Assembly (NCBI GenBank): GCA_910579955.1 | Contig: CAJTWE010000040.1 | Span: forward strand, 1-11,728 | Length of the DNA stretch: 11,728 bases | Direction of reading: 5' to 3' | Source: an uncultured Ruminococcus sp. | GTDB lineage: Bacteria > Bacillota > Clostridia > Oscillospirales > Ruminococcaceae | Shown: positions 1-6,582 of the stretch, piece after piece | Numbering within the stretch: position 1 is the first letter of the stretch | Layout: each line of letters opens with the position of its first letter | Notes under the pieces: model-generated | What the model saw: only the letters and a program-made list of their open reading frames with translations | Databases searched by the model: none | What the model was told of the DNA's origin: nothing | Translations under genes and position numbers: made by a program

Positions 1-103
1 CATCAAAAGTAAGATGATTCTGTTTCAGCAATTCATCAAATTCTACATACTGGTCAGCCAGCTCATTGATATATTTGTATATTTCATAATCAATATCATA
101 CAT
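1..103 (-). CDS. Small hypothetical protein, C-terminus cut by window edge
   Basis: An ATG at 103-101 opens a frame that stays open to the window edge, giving at least 34 residues beginning MYDIDYEIYKYINELADQ, acidic and probably helical. A ribosome site (GAGAGG) lies just upstream, inside the end of the preceding small gene. The start is only 2 bases past that gene's TAG, so the two are very likely translationally coupled in one operon. I do not recognise a family. The 3' end lies outside the window, so length and function cannot be judged. Confidence 0.55.
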   Translation of the reverse strand, partial: MYDIDYEIYKYINELADQYVEFDELLKQNHLTFD

Positions 104-105
104 CA

Positions 106-327
106 CTAAATTCCTCTCAGCATCCTGTTAAAATCTCTTTTTATTCTCTCTCCGTCTTCGCTGTTCAGGATTCTAATATCATCAAGATGCAGCAGGATTA
201 ATTCTTTCCACAATTCGTCATCTGCTTCCTTTGCAAGTTCAAGCGTTAGCTTCATAATACGGAGTTCTTCATTTTCATCCATGTTTTCAATTCGTTTTAT
301 GGTATGTTTTGGAACAAGTTTATACAT
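106..327 (-). CDS. Small hypothetical protein, 73 aa
   Basis: This 73-residue protein is rich in charged residues and predicted to be largely helical (ENMDENEELRIMKLTLELA...), with no signal peptide or membrane segment. The ATG at 327-325 follows a good ribosome site (AGGGGATAG, about 4-8 bases upstream) and a consensus promoter at 351-379. It is the first gene of a short operon, with the next gene starting 2 bases after its TAG stop. I do not recognise the family. It could be a small regulator or one half of a two-gene module, but the sequence shows no HTH, nuclease or toxin motif. Confidence that it is a real gene comes from the promoter, ribosome site and coupling rather than from homology. 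Confidence 0.6.
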   Translation of the reverse strand: MYKLVPKHTIKRIENMDENEELRIMKLTLELAKEADDELWKELILLHLDDIRILNSEDGERIKRDFNRMLRGI

Positions 328-350
328 TTTCTATCCCCTGCCTTTTTATC

Positions 351-379
351 ATTATACATCTTTCAGGCTGTAATTTCAA
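351..379 (-). promoter_or_regulatory. SigA-type promoter for the left small-gene operon
   Basis: Reading the minus strand, TTGAAA (379-374) is followed after exactly 17 bases by a perfect TATAAT (356-351). The start point would be near 344, about 17 bases before the ATG of the 73-aa gene. Confidence 0.7.
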
Positions 380-430
380 GTGCATCAATCACTCTGTTTC
401 CTGCCCCATAATGTTTATCTCTTTTCAAAG

Positions 431-466
431 ATAAGGGGTCAATAAGGGGTCAAAACAGTCAAAACA
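431..466. repeat. Short tandem repeats (11-bp x2 and 9-bp x2)
   Basis: ATAAGGGGTCA occurs twice in a row (431-441 and 442-452), and GTCAAAACA occurs twice in a row, overlapping its end (449-457 and 458-466). Closely spaced direct repeats like these are often recombinase arm-binding sites, but that role is inference. Confidence 0.6.
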
Positions 467-474
467 AAAAGTAC

Positions 475-505
475 AACCCACGTAATTGACCGTATTACGT
501 GGGTT
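475..505. terminator. Strong hairpin, probable bidirectional terminator
   Basis: AACCCACGTAAT (475-486) pairs perfectly with ATTACGTGGGTT (494-505), a 12-bp stem with a 7-base loop. On the minus strand it is followed by GTACTTTTTG, so it can end transcripts leaving the ATPase/TOPRIM operon. On the plus strand it is followed by a looser T-rich tract. It lies about 230 bases beyond the TOPRIM gene's stop. Confidence 0.6.
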
Positions 506-731
506 TATGCATTTTATTTTTCTGATTTTTCTTTATTTCATCGGGTTATGAGCAGCTCAAACGAAGTTTGAAAAACAAAGGTATATAGAGAAAATTCAAT
601 ACTAACAAAACTCTTTCGCCGACGAAGTGACGACGTAACTGCCGACTCATTACAATTGATACCACCCTCGCAACGGTATTTTTTTGCAAATGGTAAAGCT
701 AATTTGCTTTGAAAAAAGTTTTATCAAATAA

Positions 732-1457
732 CTATTCAATCAAATTTGGATTGTATTCAGCGATATAATAAACGCACGTACATAGCACCCATACCCTTTT
801 CTCATTTTCTAAGCTATTTACTTGTTTAAGAAGAATCTTATTAAAATTTGGCAGTCGTACATCTGCATCTTCACCAGTTATAGAAAAACCTTTTTCAATA
901 TTCTGCTTAATAACAATATTGCATTCTTCACGATCAACAGCAAATTTAGTATAATCATGATTTCGGTTTTCCTTGTTAACTCTTGTCTTATACTCACCTT
1001 TTTTTAATTCATCAAGATCAGCATATCTATCCAAATAATTAATATCAGGGATTTCCTCCATGTGATAAAAAGCTTCAACCATAGGATAATTAAGAAATAA
1101 CTTTCCCATATCAGAAGATTCAGTAAAATATTGCTGCATCTTCTTTATTTTATCTGACGAATAATCCGGTGCTTGCGGGTCAAGATCGAAAATCAAAAGA
1201 ATATCGGAGTAAGATTCATCAAATATTTTCTTTTTATTCTGATCTCTTTCTCTTGATTTTAGAATTTGCAAAATATCCATGCTTTCAGGGTCATCGTCTA
1301 CAAACATTTCTTGATAAAGAGTATAAATATTTGTCTTATATGATACTATCTCATGATTATGACTAATACCATAAACATCCAATAAATGAGTCATAAGCTT
1401 AACATCGGTCTTAGCTCCTTCAACTATCATTAGAATCTTAGGTACTTTCTCATTCAT
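732..1457 (-). CDS. TOPRIM-like (RloB/OLD-type) partner of the AAA ATPase
   Basis: This 241-residue soluble protein probably forms the effector half of a two-gene anti-phage system with the ATPase upstream. Near the N-terminus ILMIVEGAKTD carries the glutamate expected of a TOPRIM fold (about residue 13). SDILLIFDLDPQ supplies the DxD acidic pair (about residues 91 and 93). A later NYPMVEAFYH block resembles a conserved segment I recall in such partners. By family knowledge, TOPRIM effectors of OLD, PARIS and AbiL systems act as nucleases under ATPase control, cutting tRNA in PARIS. The substrate here is unknown. I chose the ATG at 1457-1455 over the upstream tandem GTG codons because GGTGA is well placed for it. 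It overlaps the ATPase stop by 8 bases, showing tight coupling. The region is clearly AT-richer than the hsd genes. The assignment is by motif, not by database match. Confidence 0.75.
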   Translation of the reverse strand: MNEKVPKILMIVEGAKTDVKLMTHLLDVYGISHNHEIVSYKTNIYTLYQEMFVDDDPESMDILQILKSRERDQNKKKIFDESYSDILLIFDLDPQAPDYSSDKIKKMQQYFTESSDMGKLFLNYPMVEAFYHMEEIPDINYLDRYADLDELKKGEYKTRVNKENRNHDYTKFAVDREECNIVIKQNIEKGFSITGEDADVRLPNFNKILLKQVNSLENEKRVWVLCTCVYYIAEYNPNLIE

Positions 1458-2544
1458 TGAATTCACCACTCATGTACAGTTTTTCAAGGTTGTGACCTTC
1501 TCTTAATTCACGATCAGTTGCATTTACAAGTGATGTCAGTTTATCTTTTGTAAGAATAAAGTAACAGTCAGGACGCATTATTCTATTAGAAAGCAAATTA
1601 GTATTATGAGAGGTAAGAATTACCTGAGTATTTGTCATCTTCTCAAGAAGCTTTACTATACTTTCTGAAAGTTCATAATGATAATAGGCATCAAATTCAT
1701 CTATAAACATAAATGAAACATCTTTAGCTGTCTTATACCAATAAAAGAATGTATACAACGCCTTAGTACCACTTGACGCTATTTTCAAAAACGGCATTGG
1801 AACTCCATTGTTAAGATAAAGTCGCTTAACTCCGTCAATATCCACTTTTACCGACAGTTTATCATTAATACCTGCATTATATAAAAAATCCTGAAATTCA
1901 TCGAGAGTATCGTTTTCAAATATAAAATCCAAATAATCTTTGGTATTTGTCTTATATCCTATATATCGGTTTTCATCAAGATTTCTGAACCATAACATTG
2001 ATGATACATACTTCATCACCTTTTTTAATGGATGAGCATCTTCAAGTTTAGTATTATTTATAATATACCGCAAAACAGAATCAAGGTTTTCAAAATCCAA
2101 AATCAATGAAGGGTTTAAAGCTTTTATTCCAGTATACTCACCTTTTTTAGTACCATAGTTGTAGTTAAAAAGCAATACATTATTAATTGAAATCTCTTCA
2201 TAAACAAGATTTCTTTTCTTATCCTTAATATATTTATAGTCTACAATATCATTTTCAAATTCAAAAACATATCTGAACTTAGCGGAATCCCAAGTATCTG
2301 CATTCAAATAATAATCATAAAGTTCCGGAGTAACGTTCCTATCAGTAAGATGTGATACCACATCAAAAATAGCAAGTCCAAGGTTGGTTTTTCCAACAGA
2401 ATTTCTTCCATAAACTATTATTTTGCTAAGAAGTCCGTTTGTAACGCATTCTGTATTGAATTTATAATCATGTACATCTGAAAAATCTATAATGATCTTC
2501 TTTTCAAAATTTTTGAATCCTTCAACCTCAAAACGTTTAAGCAT
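1450..2544 (-). CDS. AAA family (AAA_15/RloA-like) ATPase of a two-gene defence system
   Basis: This 364-residue ABC/SMC-like ATPase has its catalytic parts separated as in OLD and RecF-type proteins. An N-terminal strand MLKRFEVEGFKNF leads into Walker A GRNSVGKT (46-53). A signature-like ASSGTKAL lies near 256, Walker B MFIDEFDAY near 279-287 (D282, E283), and an H-loop TSHN at 311-314. The roughly 200 residues between Walker A and the signature would form the coiled or lid insertion. In PARIS (AriA) and AbiL systems such ATPases sense phage proteins and hold or release a TOPRIM partner; that role is inferred from the coupled gene downstream. A good ribosome site (AAAGGATG) precedes the ATG, with a consensus promoter just upstream. 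It is first in the operon and overlaps the partner gene. Strongly AT-rich composition suggests an origin separate from the hsd operon. Confidence 0.85.
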   Translation of the reverse strand: MLKRFEVEGFKNFEKKIIIDFSDVHDYKFNTECVTNGLLSKIIVYGRNSVGKTNLGLAIFDVVSHLTDRNVTPELYDYYLNADTWDSAKFRYVFEFENDIVDYKYIKDKKRNLVYEEISINNVLLFNYNYGTKKGEYTGIKALNPSLILDFENLDSVLRYIINNTKLEDAHPLKKVMKYVSSMLWFRNLDENRYIGYKTNTKDYLDFIFENDTLDEFQDFLYNAGINDKLSVKVDIDGVKRLYLNNGVPMPFLKIASSGTKALYTFFYWYKTAKDVSFMFIDEFDAYYHYELSESIVKLLEKMTNTQVILTSHNTNLLSNRIMRPDCYFILTKDKLTSLVNATDRELREGHNLEKLYMSGEFNE

Positions 2545-2566
2545 AATAACACATCCTTTCTACTCT

Positions 2567-2595
2567 ATTATATAACTATTATCTTCAATAGTCAA
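2567..2595 (-). promoter_or_regulatory. Consensus promoter for the ATPase/TOPRIM operon
   Basis: Minus strand TTGACT (2595-2590), 17-base spacer, perfect TATAAT (2572-2567). The start point would be about 16 bases before the ATPase ATG. The -35 box sits only 6 bases from the end of the integrase-type repeat. Confidence 0.8.
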
Positions 2596-2602
2596 TGATT
2601 TC

Positions 2603-2619
2603 CCGTAATTTTTTTACGG
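2603..2619. repeat. Inverted repeat at the end of the left direct repeat
   Basis: CCGTAA and TTACGG are separated by five T. It also overlaps a wider GTAATT...AATTAC inverted pair. The same structure occurs at 9456-9472. It may be a recombinase core site or a weak hairpin. Confidence 0.5.
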
Positions 2620-2690
2620 ATAATTACAAGAATAATATAGATAAAAGGAAAAGCTTTTTAAGGCTATGGTTTATGTGTAAAAAAATATAA

Positions 2691-2715
2691 CCCGAATCCA
2701 TATGAAGGATTCGGG
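2691..2715. terminator. Bidirectional terminator after the integrase remnant, ending the hsd operon
   Basis: CCCGAATCC (2691-2699) and GGATTCGGG (2707-2715) form a 9-bp perfect stem with a 7-base loop and a T-rich tail on both strands. With no other terminator between hsdR and this point, it is the likely end of the hsdM-fic-hsdS-hsdR transcript. Confidence 0.75.
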
Positions 2716-2725
2716 CAATTTTTTA

Positions 2726-2911
2726 TCATGCCGACGGCTTATCAAAAAGTGCTGCATTGAGCTTATCAGCAGCTTCCTTTTCAACTTTTTCAAGAACATG
2801 ACTGTAAACATCCATAGTAGTCCTCATGCTAAAATGAGCTTTGGGAGATTCATAAATTGGCAAGCAATCTCGACAACATCGAAAATTATGTGTACGCTTT
2901 GTACCGGACAG
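2726..2911 (-). pseudogene. Remnant of a tyrosine recombinase C-terminus
   Basis: An in-frame stretch of about 61 codons ends in a segment nearly identical to the last 30 residues of the intact integrase at 9579-10721 (TMDVYSHVLEKVEKEAADK onward, three conservative changes), keeping the catalytic tyrosine. Before this, AHFSMRT aligns with GHSSYQI of the intact protein but the DNA is clearly diverged, so the remnant comes from a sister integrase rather than a simple copy. A preceding SPK may match the intact SPKVAQERLG with about 7 codons deleted. Further upstream I see no convincing integrase match, and the frame closes at a TGA (2914-2912). There is no start codon or ribosome site, so it is a relic. 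Its upstream edge touches the end of hsdR at 2919. Confidence 0.75.
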
Positions 2912-2918
2912 TCATTCG

Positions 2919-5900
2919 TTATCCTATATTCCAAAACCGTTCAAAGAAAGCCTTTAGCTTTTCGATAACCGTTTCTTTCTTAGCCTTGCGGTTTCCTCCG
3001 CCACCGCCGAAACGTGATACTGCAGGTAGTATCTTGTCTATATCCGTACCCGTTGTTTTGATACCTCCGTCACGAAAAGCTCCTTCGACAAATGCTCTTG
3101 TTTCTGCTTCTTTTAGCTTCTCCTCAGTAATAAGCGTGGCGAGAGACTTCTCACGTTCCTTGGCAACATAACTGTGCCATTCAAGCATTACATCATCAAC
3201 ATCATTTATGCCGTTGATAAAGTTCTCGATGAGGTCTTTCTTGCTTCTCAATTCAGGGCTGAAATCTACGGCTTTCTGAATTGTGATAAGGACTTCCTTA
3301 TCCATACAATGACTATCATGATACTGAGCCACAAAAATAAGAATATAGTCGATATTGATCTCTATCTGCTTAATAAGCTCTATTTCAAAGACAATATCAT
3401 CATCAATATCAGTAAGTTCTCCCTTTTTGCGACGCTCATTCCACTCATCACGCAAATCCTGATAACGTCCGAGGTAATCCTGAAAATCCCTGTCCGATAC
3501 GATCTCTTTACCCTCAAAGTCATCAAAGCTAACAAGCAGATTACGCATACGCAGGATAGCACCAAGCAAAGCAATAAAATCCTTTTGCCGCTGTTCGCCC
3601 ACGATCTGATGTTCATCAAGTGGAAACTCTTTAAAGAGCTGATCTATCATGTCAACATATCCGTCTATATGCTTGCCCTTGCTGTCATCATAGCCGAAAT
3701 AATAATCGTCAAAGCTCTGCAAGGTTACGATACCGCCTGCTTCTTTATCTCCAAAGAGGGAAATTGCAGCATCAGTCCGCTTCTGTAAAGCTCTGAAGCA
3801 TACAATGTTACCAAATGTTTTGATAGAGTTAAGTATGCGATTAGTACGGCTGTATGCCTGTATCAGACCGTGCATTTTCAAGTTCTTATCTACCCACAGC
3901 GTATTGAGCGTGGTCGCATCAAATCCTGTCAGGAACATATTAACTACGATCAGCAGGTCAAGCTCCTTGTTCTTCATACGGAGTGATATATCTTTATAGT
4001 AACTTTGAAATTTATCGCTTGATGTATCGTAATTTGTGTTAAATTGCTTATTATAGTCATTTATCGCTTTTTCGAGAAAATCTCTTGAAGTTGAATCGAG
4101 TGCGGAGGTGTCTTCGGGATTTTCTTCATCAAGGATACCGTCGGGATCTTCCTCATTCGCTCCGTAGCTGTAAATAACAGCGATTTTAAGAGTCTTTTCA
4201 GGATTTGTCGTCATCTGCTTCATAAACTCCTCATAGTAGAGCTTTGCAGCTTGAACCGAGGATACTGCAAATATGGAGTTGAAACCGCTTATACGCTGTT
4301 TTTGCTTGATTTCCCGTACCTGTTCACGTTTTTTAGTATCTGCTACTTCTGAAACATTCGTCAAAACATTATAGCTGTATGTACGCTCGTTGCGATATGT
4401 TTTTTGATTAAAGTGATCTAAGATATATTTTGTAACGAGGGTAATACGCTTCGGAGACATATACGCTTTTTCACGGTCTATATCCCATACTTTGACATCT
4501 TCAATATCTTCTTCCTTATCCATTGTTTTGATGTAATCCACACGGAACGGGAGAACGTTCTTATCATTGATAGCATCAACGATCGTATAGGAATGAAGTT
4601 GATCTCCGAAAGCCTGTGCTGTTGTGCGGAGGTTTGGATTTTTGCTTGTTCCCGAATTTAAGGCAAATATCGGCGTACCTGTAAAACCGAAAAGATGATA
4701 TTTCTTGAATTTCTTTGTGATCGCCTTGTGCATATCACCGAACTGACTTCTATGGCATTCATCAAAAATAATAACGACACGCTTATCATACACTTCATGG
4801 ATAGTATTCTTTTTGATGAATGTAGCGAGCTTCTGAATAGTAGTAATGATGATACGGCAGTCGGGATTTTCAAGCTGCTTTTTTAGAATAGTTGTCGAGG
4901 TGTTACTGTTGGCGGCACCTTTTTCAAATCGGTCATACTCTCGCATGGTCTGATAGTCGAGGTCTTTACGGTCAACTACGAACAGCACTTTGTCAATATA
5001 ATCGAGCTTTGAAGCCAGCCTTGCGGACTTAAACGAAGTCAATGTTTTGCCCGAACCTGTTGTATGCCATATATATCCGCCGCCTGCGATAGAGCCGTAT
5101 TTCTTGTAGTTATTGGCAATTTCAATACGGTTCAGAATACGCTCCGTAGCAACGATCTGATATGGACGCATGACAAGCAACAGATTCTCCGAAGTGAAGA
5201 TACAGTATTTCGTCAGAATATTGAGGATCGTATGCTTTGCGAAAAAGGTCTTTGTGAAGTCCACAAGATCGGGAATGACCTTATTATTCGCATCTGCCCA
5301 AAAGGACGTAAACTCAAAAGAATTGCTTGTTTTCGTCTTTTTGCGTGCCTTGCCTGCTTCCTTAATGGCATTGAAACGGGTAGTATTCGAATAATACTTT
5401 GTGTTCGTGCCGTTTGAAATTACGAATATCTGCACATATTCAAACAGACCGCTGCCTGCCCAAAAGCTGTCACGCTGATAGCGGTCTATCTGATTGAACG
5501 CTTCACGGATTGGCACACCACGCCGTTTCAGCTCAATATGCACGAGCGGAAAGCCGTTGACAAGCACCGTTACGTCATAGCAGTTCTGTCGCTTGCCTGT
5601 ATCGACTTCATATTGATTGATGACTTGCAGGCTGTTGTTGTGGATATTCTTTTTGTCAATTAGCGTGATGTTCTTTGTCGTGCCGTCATCACGCTTCAAA
5701 TTCTTTACGCTGTCTTCTTGTATCGTCCTTGTTTTCTCAACGATACCCTCATTGGCATTGGCAATATATTCAGAAAAAAAGCGTTTCCATTCACTTTCCG
5801 TGAACGTATAGCCGTTGAGTCGTTCGATCTGCACACGAAGATTGGTTATCAGGTCATCTTCCTTGTGTATTGTCAGATACTCATAGCCAAGCTCGCCAAG

Positions 5901-6026
5901 TCTGCGGATAAACTCCTGCTCAAGCTTTGCTTCGCTCTGATAAGTGTCGGCGGTGCGAGGTTCGGGGATATACTCCGTAACAACGGTGTTTTCGGTTGTG
6001 GCGGCTACAATGTTAAAATAACTCAC
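2919..6026 (-). CDS. hsdR: Type I restriction enzyme, R subunit
   Basis: At 1035 residues, this is the motor-nuclease subunit that translocates DNA by ATP hydrolysis and cuts unmethylated DNA as part of the HsdR2M2S1 complex. The N-terminal nuclease domain shows the PD-(D/E)xK residues D151 and E165-x-K167 (HIELKRRG). The SF2 helicase motor follows: Walker A TTGSGKT (322-328), DECH box (422-425), motif III TGTP (449-452) and motif VI QAYSRTNR (723-730). A C-terminal helical region for subunit contact completes it. Length is close to EcoR124I HsdR (1038 aa), and no domain is missing. It starts at GTG (6026-6024), overlapping the hsdS TGA as GTGA, with GAGG about 10 bases upstream. Translation is therefore probably coupled to termination at the end of hsdS, which only happens when the hsdS frame is restored. 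Confidence 0.95.
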   Translation of the reverse strand: MSYFNIVAATTENTVVTEYIPEPRTADTYQSEAKLEQEFIRRLGELGYEYLTIHKEDDLITNLRVQIERLNGYTFTESEWKRFFSEYIANANEGIVEKTRTIQEDSVKNLKRDDGTTKNITLIDKKNIHNNSLQVINQYEVDTGKRQNCYDVTVLVNGFPLVHIELKRRGVPIREAFNQIDRYQRDSFWAGSGLFEYVQIFVISNGTNTKYYSNTTRFNAIKEAGKARKKTKTSNSFEFTSFWADANNKVIPDLVDFTKTFFAKHTILNILTKYCIFTSENLLLVMRPYQIVATERILNRIEIANNYKKYGSIAGGGYIWHTTGSGKTLTSFKSARLASKLDYIDKVLFVVDRKDLDYQTMREYDRFEKGAANSNTSTTILKKQLENPDCRIIITTIQKLATFIKKNTIHEVYDKRVVIIFDECHRSQFGDMHKAITKKFKKYHLFGFTGTPIFALNSGTSKNPNLRTTAQAFGDQLHSYTIVDAINDKNVLPFRVDYIKTMDKEEDIEDVKVWDIDREKAYMSPKRITLVTKYILDHFNQKTYRNERTYSYNVLTNVSEVADTKKREQVREIKQKQRISGFNSIFAVSSVQAAKLYYEEFMKQMTTNPEKTLKIAVIYSYGANEEDPDGILDEENPEDTSALDSTSRDFLEKAINDYNKQFNTNYDTSSDKFQSYYKDISLRMKNKELDLLIVVNMFLTGFDATTLNTLWVDKNLKMHGLIQAYSRTNRILNSIKTFGNIVCFRALQKRTDAAISLFGDKEAGGIVTLQSFDDYYFGYDDSKGKHIDGYVDMIDQLFKEFPLDEHQIVGEQRQKDFIALLGAILRMRNLLVSFDDFEGKEIVSDRDFQDYLGRYQDLRDEWNERRKKGELTDIDDDIVFEIELIKQIEINIDYILIFVAQYHDSHCMDKEVLITIQKAVDFSPELRSKKDLIENFINGINDVDDVMLEWHSYVAKEREKSLATLITEEKLKEAETRAFVEGAFRDGGIKTTGTDIDKILPAVSRFGGGGGNRKAKKETVIEKLKAFFERFWNIG

Positions 6027-6582
6027 ATTCTCACTTCCTCAAAGGACAACAGCTTGTCCCGATAATATTCATATTGTTTTTGTCTTGCTTCTATCTCCGC
6101 AGGCAAGCCCTCAGAAATATCGTTGTATAGTTGGTCGAAGCGGTCGAGTGTGGAGACAATTCGTTTTTGTTCTGCGAGAGTAGGGACTGGAATAGATACT
6201 TTTTGTATCATTGGTGATGTTAATTGTGGTATACCTGTTTTCGGAACATCATAATGTTGTTTTTGCAAAATATAATATAAATATTTAGTATTTAAGCAAG
6301 TTGTATCTTTAGGAATAATTGATAATAAACGTATGATTGGATAAAATGGATAATCTCTATATTCAGCATACCCAATTGTTCCTCTTGCCGTAACGGTTAC
6401 GGCTGGTTTAGTAATTTTTTCTATATTTGTATAGCCATATAAAGCGTTATTTCCTATGCCGTTGCTAATTATTGGAATATTGTAAAAATCCGTTTTATTT
6501 TTTGAAATACTGTCTTTAGGAACGTCACCTCCTGCTGAAATAAAACAAATATCCTTGATTGTCCTCCATTCTCGTTCACCTG
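6023..6582 (-). CDS. hsdS: hsdS 3' half (second target-recognition domain), out of frame with the 5' half
   Basis: This open frame runs from the G tract to TGA at 6025-6023 and holds the second half of an HsdS. It opens with GEREWRTIKDICFISAGG, a typical start of a recognition domain. The body ends in SPMIQKVSIPVPTLAEQKRIV, and a helical conserved repeat ARQKQYEYYRDKLLSF mirrors the one at the end of the first half. As written it is offset by one base from the first half and has no ATG or GTG start in its own frame near the junction; a TTG at 6268 would give only the last 81 residues. It is therefore not an independent gene. Deleting one G (or adding two) in the tract fuses it to the 5' half. 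Its recognition domain is AT-richer (near 30% GC by hand count over 6241-6540) than flanking coding DNA (near 39%), suggesting a swapped-in domain. Confidence 0.85.
6041..6088 (-). repeat. Second copy of the HsdS central conserved repeat
   Basis: Encodes ARQKQYEYYRDKLLSF, matching ARKKQYEYYRDMLLDF at 6606-6653 in the same orientation. These are the paired helical spacers that hold HsdM and set the distance between recognition domains. Being direct repeats, they could also support homologous exchange of half-genes. Confidence 0.75.

Larger units (their letters stand above)
380..731. other. Non-coding gap between the ATPase/TOPRIM operon and the left small-gene operon
   Basis: I see no credible gene here. 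From left to right it holds an 11-bp tandem repeat (431-452), an overlapping 9-bp tandem repeat (449-466), a strong hairpin (475-505), a short perfect inverted repeat CAAAC-GAA-GTTTG near 557-569, and a slightly GC-richer patch near 617-645 with two GCCGAC words. The left operon's promoter lies just outside it. Tandem repeats next to a hairpin fit a recombination site or the old edge of an integrated element, but nothing here proves it. Confidence 0.5.
2602..2818. repeat. Left copy of a 217-bp direct repeat (integrase 3' end plus downstream DNA)
   Basis: This stretch matches 9455-9671 in the same orientation with about 8 mismatches and two balancing one-base indels by eye, near 95% identity. 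It covers the last 30 or so codons of an integrase, its terminator, and about 120 bases of non-coding DNA ending in a CCGTAA-TTTTT-TTACGG hairpin. The two copies bracket the whole hsdM-fic-hsdS-hsdR operon. Confidence 0.9.

Noticed and set aside
541..570. GCTCATAACCCG resembling a tRNA-Met anticodon loop, considered as a tRNA attachment site
   Set aside because: No cloverleaf, acceptor stem or T-loop can be formed around it.
726..736. ATAACTATT shared with the ATPase promoter region (2572-2580), considered as an insertion footprint
   Set aside because: Nine bases of AT-rich DNA, partly inside coding sequence; well within chance.
822..1366. Plus-strand open frames opposite the TOPRIM-like gene
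   Set aside because: Lys/Phe/Ile-rich shadows of an AT-rich minus-strand gene, without ribosome sites or motifs.
3174..3788. Plus-strand open frame of 204 codons inside hsdR
   Set aside because: It lies wholly antisense to hsdR, which has clear motifs; the translation shows no recognisable domain and I see no ribosome site.
6023..6268. Separate short gene of 81 aa starting at TTG 6268
   Set aside because: The same frame stays open back to the G tract and encodes a full second HsdS recognition domain, so this is only the tail of the split hsdS.
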